This document shows, piece after piece, positions 1-4,551 of a stretch of DNA of 9,415 nucleotides. The translations under genes and the position numbers were made by a program. The stretch comes from Campylobacteraceae bacterium (lineage in GTDB: Bacteria > Campylobacterota > Campylobacteria > Campylobacterales > Sulfurovaceae), in contig JALVWV010000211.1 in the NCBI GenBank assembly GCA_027023145.1, positions 1-9,415 of the forward strand, in the 5' to 3' direction. Within the stretch, counting starts at the first letter, position 1, and each line of letters starts with the position of its first letter. The notes under the pieces are model-generated. The model made no database searches and was not told the origin of the DNA. It was given only the letters and a program-made list of their open reading frames with translations.

Positions 1-126
1 TACTTTGAACGGGAGGTATCCGAGGTATCCTGCAACCAGTGCTCCAACCAAAAGAAACGGGACGATAACAATCGCCAAAAAAATTCCGAAACATGAACCA
101 CCTGATTCCAATCCACTTTTTTGCAT
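1..126 (-). CDS. Partial small membrane protein, N-terminus only (runs off left edge)
   Basis: Reading the minus strand from an ATG at 126 gives 42 open codons with no stop before the window edge. The protein begins MQKSGLESGGSCFG and goes into a hydrophobic stretch of about 20 residues (roughly 14-35, rich in I, V, L, F), followed by GYLGYLPFK. This looks like a single N-terminal membrane anchor after a short polar Gly/Ser head containing one Cys. A purine-rich AAGGGTGG lies just upstream of the ATG as a plausible ribosome binding site, and an extended -10 box (TGCTATAAT) lies further upstream. The gene is divergent from the membrane protein at 234. Too little is visible to name a family; the start and strand are supported by the promoter, ribosome site and amino-acid composition. 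Confidence 0.6.
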   Translation of the reverse strand, partial: MQKSGLESGGSCFGIFLAIVIVPFLLVGALVAGYLGYLPFKV

Positions 127-145
127 GGACCACCCTTTTGAATAA

Positions 146-180
146 ATTTGCAACAATTATAGCACAATGAGGTTGCAAAT
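146..180. promoter_or_regulatory. Inverted repeat in the divergent promoter region (possible operator)
   Basis: ATTTGCAAC (146-154) and GTTGCAAAT (172-180) are perfect 9-bp inverted arms with a 17-bp spacer. The spacer contains the leftward -10 box, and the right arm overlaps the rightward -35-like hexamer. A dimeric regulator bound here could control both genes. The repeat is seen directly; the operator role is inference. Confidence 0.4.
156..164 (-). promoter_or_regulatory. Extended -10 promoter for the leftward gene
   Basis: On the minus strand this reads TGCTATAAT, a perfect extended -10 (TG-n-TATAAT). It lies about 30 bp upstream of the ATG at 126, so the leader would be short. No -35 is seen at the normal distance, which fits an extended -10 promoter and the weak -35 signals of Campylobacterota. 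Confidence 0.5.
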
Positions 181-201
181 CTGTACAGCTTTGACTATAA
201 T
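173..201 (+). promoter_or_regulatory. Sigma-70-type promoter for the membrane protein at 234
   Basis: A TTGCAA -35-like hexamer (173-178) is separated by 17 bp from a perfect TATAAT (196-201). The start codon follows at 234, with ribosome binding site AAGGAAG at 221-227. Transcription would begin near 208. Confidence 0.55.
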
Positions 202-233
202 AACAGCACAATTACATACCAAGGAAGTCACTG

Positions 234-683
234 ATGTCTTTTTTTACGCAAACCGCACATACCAAAAGCGGCAAAATTGAAACCCATCTGCGTTGGTGGG
301 TGACATTGATCCTCTCGATGGTTCTTGCACTCGGCACATGGAATCCAACCTCACACCACTTCATCAGCTACATCAGCAGCGGCGATCCTCTTTCCGGTTT
401 TCATCCCTTTTTTATTCTCATCATGATAGCCCTTTGGTTGTTGGCATTCAAAGCGGTTCTTCAGAGTATCAAAATCTATGGAGCCCTCATTGCCATAGCG
501 ATCATCGTCGCGTTTGTCTACGGATTGGCGCAAATGGGTTGGCTTGATACCTCCAAATGGAGCACGCTTGGATGGGTGGCTACGATTGGTGCTGGATTGA
601 TTATCTTTGTGGGGATGAATGCTTCAATCCTTTGGAAAAAAGCCACCGGTGTCTATACAACCGATGCGACGGATGAGGACTGA
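234..683 (+). CDS. Small four-helix membrane protein, DUF6524-like
   Basis: This 149-aa protein has four probable membrane segments, at about residues 21-36, 57-77, 82-101 and 110-134, with a polar N-terminus (about 20 residues) and an acidic tail (DATDED). An NPTS motif at 37-40 just after the first helix, together with the size and helix layout, resembles the DUF6524 family of small inner-membrane proteins of unknown function; I recall this family match rather than having tested it. The start is ATG at 234, preceded by AAGGAAG with a 6-nt gap and a good TTGCAA-17-TATAAT promoter. It is transcribed alone: the next gene lies 200 bp away beyond a repeat cluster, and the previous gene is divergent. 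No catalytic motif is visible. The function is unknown. Confidence 0.75.
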   Translation: MSFFTQTAHTKSGKIETHLRWWVTLILSMVLALGTWNPTSHHFISYISSGDPLSGFHPFFILIMIALWLLAFKAVLQSIKIYGALIAIAIIVAFVYGLAQMGWLDTSKWSTLGWVATIGAGLIIFVGMNASILWKKATGVYTTDATDED

Positions 684-711
684 TAGAATTAGATTAGAAA
701 TTCGGGAGAAA

Positions 712-746
712 TTAGAAGTTAGGAATTGGGGATTGGGGATTGGGGA
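712..746 (+). repeat. Five tandem heptads (TTAGGAA/TTGGGGA)
   Basis: Five consecutive 7-bp units: TTAGAAG, TTAGGAA, then TTGGGGA three times. Related heptad arrays occur at 2153-2180 and 4491-4518, each starting shortly after a plus-strand stop codon. This array runs straight into the palindrome at 746. Confidence 0.7.
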
Positions 747-763
747 CGCGACTTGAGTCGCGT
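746..763. repeat. Short palindrome, REP-like (ACGCGACT-TG-AGTCGCGT)
   Basis: Perfect 8-bp arms with a 2-bp loop. The same element is at 2225-2242 with loop TT, also preceded by GGGG. The form resembles REP-type palindromes mobilised by RAYT (TnpA_REP) transposases; no such transposase lies in this window, so the link is inference. Confidence 0.65.
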
Positions 764-766
764 TTG

Positions 767-792
767 GTGGGACTGAAGTCCCAGCCCCTTTT
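767..792 (-). repeat. REP-like element, inverted copy of 3262-3287
   Basis: Contains the palindrome GGGACT-GA-AGTCCC (769-782) followed by AGCCCCTTTT. On the minus strand these 26 bases match 3262-3287 with one difference, in the loop. This long near-identity marks a dispersed repeat family rather than chance. Confidence 0.7.
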
Positions 793-822
793 GCCATCGG
801 TAGAGACGTTTGCCTTATCGGT

Positions 823-854
823 ACTTAACACGTAACACTTAGCACTTAACACGT
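823..854 (+). repeat. 11-bp direct repeat ACTTAACACGT
   Basis: Two exact copies of ACTTAACACGT lie at 823-833 and 844-854, 21 bp apart. The preceding ATCGGTA is also doubled at the same 21-bp period (796-802 and 817-823). It is part of the repeat-filled gap before the gene at 884. Confidence 0.5.
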
Positions 855-867
855 GCGCAACGCGCAC
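853..867 (+). repeat. Hairpin GTGCGC-AAC-GCGCAC before the start of the 421-aa gene
   Basis: Perfect 6-bp arms and a 3-nt loop, ending 16 bp before the ATG at 884 and 4 bp before the ribosome binding site. It is followed by CCCTAAAGG; the string GCACCCCTAAAGG recurs inverted, one base shorter, at 4614-4625, so it belongs to a repeat. In RNA it could affect ribosome access, but this is speculative. Confidence 0.45.
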
Positions 868-883
868 CCCTAAAGGATCCCCA

Positions 884-2149
884 ATGCGACGACGTTACAT
901 AGCTGCTCTTGCTGTATTTGTGCCCGTAGTTGTCGTGGGAGTACTGCGTTATTTCTATCCACTGACATGGGAAGGCTTGAGCGGCTATATGGTCATCGTC
1001 GCGTTAATGTTCAAAAGTGCTCTTCTCTCTTTTTGGGCGGCATCCAAGCTTAAACTTCTTGCGTTTATCAAAGGGCTTACGTTTGTCCAGGGGTTTTATC
1101 TTCTTCTGAAGCGCTGGTTTCTTGACAATGTTTTTGCCCGCTGGCTCAAACGTAATGTGACGGATCATATTGCCGAGGGGTTCGGGGAAGTTGTAGCCTT
1201 TTACAGGACGCTCAACCTCCGAGCCAAGCTGCGCAACATCCTCCTGCCACTCCTTGTCGGTGGCGGGACGATTGCCCTGCTCTATCAAGGTGGGATGCTT
1301 GATAAAATCCTCCTTTTTACTGAGCTCAAAGTGATCGTTATCAGCCTCTCCAAAACGTTGTTGCTTCTTTTGTCTCAAATGTTCAGCTTTGTGTTTAATT
1401 CCTGGATCACCCCGATTCTTGAAGTATTTGCTCTGAGTTATTTTTTTACGTGGCTTGAGGAGAAGTTGGGGGCGGACAACCCCCTCATCCGCGTACTCAA
1501 TGCTATCGGGAGGGGACTCAACCGGGTACTGTTTTTCTTCGCCGGGCTCAACCGCCGTTACGTCGACCCGATCCTCAATGACCGGGTCAGTGATGGTAGT
1601 CGTCGGATCAGCTCTGCACTCCAACGCTACGTCCGCGACAAAAAGATCGCCTACGAATACGATCAGTTTGATCGGTTTGAGAGGAAGATCCTCGATGGGC
1701 ACATCGATGCGTATCACTACTTCAAAGGGATGGAGACCGTCACCGACAAGCGTGAACTCTACACCCGCATCAACCGCCGTACCGATGATAACCTTGAGAT
1801 TGTAGGATTCATCTCCCGCAATGCACGAGGCGATTTGCTCCCCGAGACAGTCAAAGACAGCTTCTATCACGATATCTTCTTCCTCGAAGGCTTTGCCTCC
1901 TCCCACCGGCACGGGGTAGGACACGAAGAGGAGGAGCACCCCGACCACAGCGACTTTTGGGTACTCAACACCAGCAAATACCCCTTTGTGCTCCGCTCCC
2001 ATAGCGGATACGTTCCTGCCACCAAAATCCCGCCCCACTCCGTGCAATTGATCAAAACAGATCATCCACAGGATTACACGTCTGGAGATATCTATGGAGA
2101 GTTTCGTGGGCGGACGGAGACGTTGACTCCGATTGAGCCGAGACGGTAA
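884..2149 (+). CDS. Unrecognised multi-pass membrane protein with soluble C-terminal domain
   Basis: The product is 421 aa. The N-terminal half is membrane-embedded: hydrophobic segments at about 5-25, 34-56, 58-80, 117-137 and 143-190, separated by basic loops (RWLKR at 86-90). From about residue 192 the protein becomes soluble: an amphipathic stretch, then a charged region rich in Arg, Lys and Asp (225-310), then a His/Glu-rich segment (341-355, with H341, H343, H347, H352 and H355 around EEEE) that could bind metal. A compact ending (residues 357-391) has aromatic and proline residues typical of a beta fold. The start is ATG at 884 with AAAGGA at 872-877. No known enzyme motif is seen. It stands alone between two repeat clusters, with a hairpin plus TTTT 40 bp after its stop. 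I do not recognise the family. Confidence 0.8.
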   Translation: MRRRYIAALAVFVPVVVVGVLRYFYPLTWEGLSGYMVIVALMFKSALLSFWAASKLKLLAFIKGLTFVQGFYLLLKRWFLDNVFARWLKRNVTDHIAEGFGEVVAFYRTLNLRAKLRNILLPLLVGGGTIALLYQGGMLDKILLFTELKVIVISLSKTLLLLLSQMFSFVFNSWITPILEVFALSYFFTWLEEKLGADNPLIRVLNAIGRGLNRVLFFFAGLNRRYVDPILNDRVSDGSRRISSALQRYVRDKKIAYEYDQFDRFERKILDGHIDAYHYFKGMETVTDKRELYTRINRRTDDNLEIVGFISRNARGDLLPETVKDSFYHDIFFLEGFASSHRHGVGHEEEEHPDHSDFWVLNTSKYPFVLRSHSGYVPATKIPPHSVQLIKTDHPQDYTSGDIYGEFRGRTETLTPIEPRR

Positions 2150-2152
2150 TAA

Positions 2153-2213
2153 TGAGGAGTGAGGAATTAGGAATTAGGAATTTTGGTATGCGTTGCTTTG
2201 CAACAACGCTTTT
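2153..2213 (+). repeat. Heptad array plus GCGTTG hairpin, copy 1
   Basis: Starts 3 bp after the stop of the 421-aa gene. Four heptads (TGAGGAG, TGAGGAA, TTAGGAA, TTAGGAA; 2153-2180) are followed by TTTTGGTATGCGTTG, an inverted arm CAACGC and TTTT. The whole arrangement recurs at 4491-4547 after another gene, so it is a mobile or amplified composite repeat. Confidence 0.7.
2190..2213 (+). terminator. Possible intrinsic terminator for the 421-aa gene
   Basis: GCGTTG (2190-2195) pairs with CAACGC (2204-2209) around an 8-nt loop, followed by TTTT. The inner GTTGC/GCAAC pairing (2192-2196, 2200-2204) is an alternative. The T run is short, so it may be weak. Confidence 0.4.
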
Positions 2214-2224
2214 GTAAGTTGGGG

Positions 2225-2242
2225 ACGCGACTTTAGTCGCGT
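2225..2242. repeat. Short palindrome, REP-like (ACGCGACT-TT-AGTCGCGT)
   Basis: Perfect 8-bp arms, identical to those at 746-763 and likewise preceded by GGGG; only the 2-bp loop differs (TT against TG). It lies 33 bp downstream of the thioredoxin stop on the minus strand. Confidence 0.65.
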
Positions 2243-2247
2243 TTTGG

Positions 2248-2264
2248 TTCCCCTGTTGGGGGAA
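2248..2264. terminator. Hairpin between convergent genes
   Basis: TTCCCC (2248-2253) and GGGGAA (2259-2264) form a hairpin with a 5-nt loop, 11 bp beyond the thioredoxin stop on the minus strand. On that strand it is followed by CCAAAA, not a T run. It may block readthrough between the convergent genes but is not a canonical terminator. Confidence 0.3.
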
Positions 2265-2274
2265 ATGTGGATGC

Positions 2275-2652
2275 TTACGCGTCGCCCTGAGCGGCTTGTT
2301 CTTTGGCGATCTCTTCGCGTACCATGTCCATGTCCAGAGCGATCACTTGCTCGATGATGTCCTTGAGGGCTTCTTCGGGCATGAGACCCGGCTGTGAGAA
2401 GACAATGATTCCCTCTTTGAGGATCATGGTTGTGGGGATAGAACGGATCTGGAAGTGTCCGGCGAGTTCCTGCTCCTCTTCAGTGTTGACTTTTCCGAAG
2501 ACGATGTCGGGATAGTCCCCGGCAGTTTTTTCGTAGATCGGAGCGAATGATTTACAGGGAGCACACCATGGTGCCCAGAAGTCAATGATGACGATTTGGT
2601 TGTTTTCGACGGTTTCGTTGAAGTTTGCAGCGGTCAGGGTGGTCAATGCCAT
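2275..2652 (-). CDS. Thioredoxin-family protein (WCAPC active site)
   Basis: This 125-aa protein has the full thioredoxin fold: a strand VIIDFWAPW, active-site C30-A-P-C33-K, the buried acid D24 of that strand and the cis-proline P73 (in SIPTT). Thioredoxins reduce protein disulfides in the cytoplasm and are recharged by thioredoxin reductase. No signal peptide is present, so it should be cytoplasmic. The active site is WCAPC rather than the classical WCGPC, a variant found in some thioredoxins, so it may be a secondary thioredoxin beside a main TrxA elsewhere. It is slightly longer than the usual ~105 aa because of a charged, Ala/Glu/Gln-rich C-terminal tail (about 108-125). The start is ATG at 2652 (minus) with GAGGAC 6 nt upstream. 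It appears to be transcribed alone and is convergent with the 421-aa gene. Specific partners cannot be told from sequence. Confidence 0.9.
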   Translation of the reverse strand: MALTTLTAANFNETVENNQIVIIDFWAPWCAPCKSFAPIYEKTAGDYPDIVFGKVNTEEEQELAGHFQIRSIPTTMILKEGIIVFSQPGLMPEEALKDIIEQVIALDMDMVREEIAKEQAAQGDA

Positions 2653-2687
2653 GGTAATGTCCTCGTGATAAATTGATGTAAGGCGGC

Positions 2688-2693
2688 ATTATG
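2688..2693 (-). promoter_or_regulatory. Candidate -10 box of the thioredoxin gene
   Basis: CATAAT on the minus strand, about 36 bp upstream of the start codon. It lies within a small palindrome GGCAT-T-ATGCC (2685-2695). No clear -35 is seen. Weak evidence. Confidence 0.25.
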
Positions 2694-2755
2694 CCATAGT
2701 GAGCTGAAAATTGGGTATGTGCAGTTGCAGGAGACCCCTTTGTGATGATTATGGA

Positions 2756-2798
2756 TTGCCAAAGGATTGTCTCGCTATAATTATGGATATAACCATAA
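2756..2798 (+). promoter_or_regulatory. Promoter and operator-like palindrome upstream of the ATPase remnant
   Basis: TTGCCA (2756-2761) and a perfect TATAAT (2776-2781) are only 14 bp apart, so the -35 match is poor. Overlapping the -10 by one base is the inverted repeat TTATGG-ATATAA-CCATAA (2781-2798), placed as a repressor site would be. It lies in an AT-rich patch unlike the flanking DNA and was probably the promoter of the gene whose 3' end survives at 2824-3165. Confidence 0.4.
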
Positions 2799-2823
2799 AA
2801 AATAATATAAATTTTATGGGTAA

Positions 2824-3165
2824 AACCCAAAAAGGATCCGTCCCAAAAGCAGTGGGGACAGTATCTTTGTCAAGCCGAAAAAGCTTTATCTCGGTAATAC
2901 CAATCTCCATTATGCCTATTGTGACGCTACAGAGATCGGCACGATACGTGAAGTGTTTTTTATGTCGATGTTACAAAAAGAGCGCATCGAGGTGGCTGCT
3001 CAAGGGGATTTTGTACTCAACAGCAAGTATACTGTAGAGATAGGCGGAAAAAACAAGAGTTACAAACAGATAAAGGATATAGAGCACTCTTATATCGTAG
3101 CCGACGATATCGAAGTGGGGTTTGGGAACAAGATACCGTTGTGGCTGTTTGGATTTTTGTATTGA
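2824..3165 (+). pseudogene. Remnant of a DUF4143-type AAA ATPase (C-terminus only)
   Basis: From about 2866 to the TGA at 3163 one frame encodes about 95 residues that match the C-terminal end of the ATPases with an N-terminal AAA domain and a C-terminal DUF4143 domain. Seen here: KKLYLGNTNLHYAY, then IGTIREVFFMSML, GDFVLNSKYTVEIGGKNKS and finally FGNKIPLWLFGFLY, the characteristic end of that family. These proteins are usually close to 400 aa. Here the Walker A and B motifs and the rest are gone: the frame hits a TAA at 2821, and no other frame upstream shows ATPase sequence. The first in-frame ATGs (2950, 2953) fall inside the conserved domain. The piece is AT-rich relative to its neighbours, suggesting acquisition followed by a large deletion. 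A short translated peptide from 2953 cannot be excluded, but it would lack ATPase activity. Confidence 0.75.
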
Positions 3166-3181
3166 CGATATCACAGGAGCA

Positions 3182-3195
3182 GGGACTTTAGTCCC
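3182..3195. repeat. REP-like palindrome GGGACT-TT-AGTCCC
   Basis: Perfect 6-bp arms with a TT loop, starting 17 bp after the end of the ATPase remnant. It shares its 14-bp core exactly with 3272-3285. Confidence 0.6.
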
Positions 3196-3229
3196 GTAAT
3201 GATCCTTTGCTAGGAATAGGTTTGAAATC

Positions 3230-3287
3230 ACTGAAGTCCAAGCCCCAAACGGCAGCGAAACAAAAGGGGCTGGGACTTTAGTCCCAC
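3230..3287. repeat. REPIN-like pair of inverted REP units
   Basis: ACTGAAGTCCAAGCCCC (3230-3246) faces GGGGCTGGGACTTTAGT (3266-3282) across a 19-bp spacer; the arms match at 15 of 17 positions. The right unit extends as a 26-base match (3262-3287) to the inverted copy at 767-792. Two inverted REP units with a short spacer are what REPIN elements look like. The left unit has lost its own palindrome and appears decayed. Confidence 0.6.
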
Positions 3288-3348
3288 AATGGATGAGCAA
3301 TCATCCTATGGCAAGTCAGAAAAAACGAAAACTCTTACTAATTCCAAG

Positions 3349-3354
3349 TATAAT
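3349..3354 (+). promoter_or_regulatory. -10 box of the exoX-like gene
   Basis: A perfect TATAAT in the context AAGTATAATACAC, 25 bp upstream of the ATG at 3379. There is no clear -35, as is common in Campylobacterota. It places the transcript start near 3361 and supports the start at 3379 over the upstream ATG at 3289. Confidence 0.5.
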
Positions 3355-3378
3355 ACACAACTCAACCAAGGAGTGGCG

Positions 3379-4116
3379 ATGCCCTATTATATATTATTTG
3401 ACACTGAGACCACCGGAAATGGCGACAAAGATCGCATCATTCAAGTCGGTGCCATGGTCGTTAAAAGTCGTGACAATGTAGAAGTGATCGACGAGCTGTG
3501 CCGCACAGAAGTCCCCATCACCATCGAGGCGATGGAGGTGCACGGGATCACACCGGATGTGGTCGCCGACAAGCCGCTCTATGCTGAGACGACATTTGCT
3601 CGGCGGATTGGGGAGCTGAATGTGCCGGAGAATTACCTCATTGCCCACAACATTGGTTTTGACCTCGGGATGATCGAAAAAGAGGGATTTCAAAATAGGA
3701 TGAAACTCATCGACACTGTCCGGTGCGCCCGCCACCTCCTCCCCGACCTCCCCGCTCACCGGCTCCAGTACCTCCGTTATGCGCTGGAGCTCTATCGAGA
3801 GGAAGCGGCTGAAGCTTCCAAACTCGGGGTCGCGATCAAAGCCCACGATGCCATCGGGGATGTCCTGATCCTCAAGCTCCTCTTCTCGTACCTCATCCAA
3901 AAAGTCCGTGAAGCATTTCCTGATGACAATCCAGTAGAGAAGATGGTCGAGCTCACCCAAACCCCCGTTATGATCCGCACCTTCAAATTTGGCAAATACA
4001 AGGGGGAATCGATCGAAGAGATCGCTGCCAAAGACCCCAGCTATTTGTCATGGATGCGCAAAAACCTCGATCTCGATGAGGACATGCGCTATACCTTGGA
4101 TGCCTATCTTCATTAA
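3379..4116 (+). CDS. exoX: ExoX-like DEDDh 3'-5' exonuclease
   Basis: This 245-aa protein is a DnaQ-type 3'-5' exonuclease. The metal-binding residues are in order: D8 and E10 in FDTETTG (Exo I), D95 in AHNIGFD (Exo II), and H156 and D161 in HDAIGD (Exo III), giving the DEDDh signature. Residues 200-243 (TFKFGKYKGESIEEIA, then DPSYLSWMRKNLD) match the C-terminal segment of E. coli exodeoxyribonuclease X, a single-strand DNA exonuclease linked to mismatch repair and UV resistance. Total length is close to ExoX (about 220 aa). The start is ATG at 3379 with AAGGAG 5 nt upstream and a -10 at 3349; an in-frame ATG at 3289 lies inside a repeat and upstream of that promoter, so I rejected it. The gene follows an accessory, repeat-rich stretch. 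Nuclease identity is firm; the ExoX role is inferred from the C-terminal match. Confidence 0.88.
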   Translation: MPYYILFDTETTGNGDKDRIIQVGAMVVKSRDNVEVIDELCRTEVPITIEAMEVHGITPDVVADKPLYAETTFARRIGELNVPENYLIAHNIGFDLGMIEKEGFQNRMKLIDTVRCARHLLPDLPAHRLQYLRYALELYREEAAEASKLGVAIKAHDAIGDVLILKLLFSYLIQKVREAFPDDNPVEKMVELTQTPVMIRTFKFGKYKGESIEEIAAKDPSYLSWMRKNLDLDEDMRYTLDAYLH

Positions 4117-4124
4117 AGATACGC

Positions 4125-4130
4125 TATATT
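4125..4130 (+). promoter_or_regulatory. Candidate -10 box of the FUN14-family gene
   Basis: TATATT in the 37-bp gap between exoX and the next start, 23 bp upstream of the GTG. Co-transcription with exoX is equally possible. Confidence 0.25.
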
Positions 4131-4153
4131 TACGGAAAAAATAAGGTAGTTTT

Positions 4154-4483
4154 GTGAACGAAGTAACACAGAGTGAGGGGTTGCAACTGCCCTATCTTGA
4201 GATGGGTTCCGGATTTATGATTGGGCTCTCCGTCGGTTATGTAGTCAAAAAAAGTTTCAAACTGATGCTTTTGCTGATGGGGTTGGCCGTCATCGGTGTG
4301 TTTATCCTCGAAAATCAGGGGATTATCACCCTCAATGAAACCTCCCTCAACCAGAATGTCTCCCTCGGTGTCGAAGCGTTCAAACAGTTTGTCCTCTTCC
4401 TCAAAGAGCGCCTCGCTGCCCTCAAGATCGCCGGAGGAGCCAGTGCTATCGCCGGGTTTGTCGTCGGATTGAAGATGGGGTAG
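4154..4483 (+). CDS. FUN14-family small membrane protein
   Basis: The product is 109 aa and starts at GTG 4154, with AAGG at 4143-4146 placed 7 nt upstream. The first hydrophobic segment carries the glycine pattern of the FUN14 family: MGSGFMIGLSVGYVVKKSFK (residues 17-36). It is followed by a hydrophobic stretch (37-53), an amphipathic middle (65-88, VEAFKQFVLFLKERL) and a last glycine-rich segment (91-109, GGASAIAGFVVGLKMG). FUN14 is best known from the mitochondrial outer-membrane mitophagy receptor FUNDC1; bacterial and archaeal members are small and uncharacterised. The gene follows exoX by 37 bp in the same direction, so the two may share a transcript, and it is followed at once by a heptad repeat and hairpin. 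The family call rests on the glycine/Lys-Lys pattern and size; the function is unknown. Confidence 0.75.
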   Translation: MNEVTQSEGLQLPYLEMGSGFMIGLSVGYVVKKSFKLMLLLMGLAVIGVFILENQGIITLNETSLNQNVSLGVEAFKQFVLFLKERLAALKIAGGASAIAGFVVGLKMG

Positions 4484-4490
4484 ATTTAAA

Positions 4491-4547
4491 TTAGGAGTGA
4501 GGAATTAGGAGTTAGGAATTTTGGTTTGCGTTGCATTCAACGCTTTT
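4491..4547 (+). repeat. Heptad array plus GCGTTG hairpin, copy 2
   Basis: Begins 7 bp after the stop of the FUN14-like gene: TTAGGAG, TGAGGAA, TTAGGAG, TTAGGAA (4491-4518), then TTTTGGTTTGCGTTG, CAACGC and TTTT. It matches copy 1 at 2153-2213 closely across the heptads and hairpin; the main change is a shorter loop. Confidence 0.7.
4528..4547 (+). terminator. Possible intrinsic terminator after the FUN14-family gene
   Basis: GCGTTG-CATT-CAACGC (4528-4543) is a tight hairpin with 6-bp arms followed by TTTT. It has a cleaner loop than its relative at 2190. The T run is short. Confidence 0.45.
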
Positions 4548-4551
4548 ATTG

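Noticed and set aside
1004..2065. A 353-codon open frame on the minus strand opposite the 421-aa gene
   Set aside because: Its translation has no coherent domain or membrane pattern, lacks a ribosome site, and the plus strand encodes a clear membrane protein with promoter-proximal start. It is a shadow.
2711..3037. A 108-codon plus-strand frame across the ATPase remnant
   Set aside because: It is in the wrong frame for the DUF4143 similarity and its product is Ser/Lys/Arg-rich without a domain.
2971..3300. A 109-codon minus-strand frame with repeated GTKVPAP
   Set aside because: The repeated peptide is simply the translation of two REP palindromes; not a gene.
3289..3378. Thirty extra N-terminal codons of the exonuclease
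   Set aside because: They overlap the end of a REP unit and lie partly upstream of the -10 box at 3349; the ATG at 3379 has AAGGAG and begins directly at the Exo I motif.
3379..4116. Exonuclease plus ATPase remnant plus FUN14-like protein as a defence island
   Set aside because: The ATPase is a dead fragment, the exonuclease matches ExoX, and no defence-type partner is present; the grouping does not support a system.
712..4518. Regular short repeats as a CRISPR array
   Set aside because: Units are 7 bp and directly joined without spacers; no cas genes are present.
2153..4518. Heptad arrays as a stop-codon cassette in all three frames
   Set aside because: The TGA/TAG triplets in the two arrays fall in only two of the three frames, and the genes already end before them.
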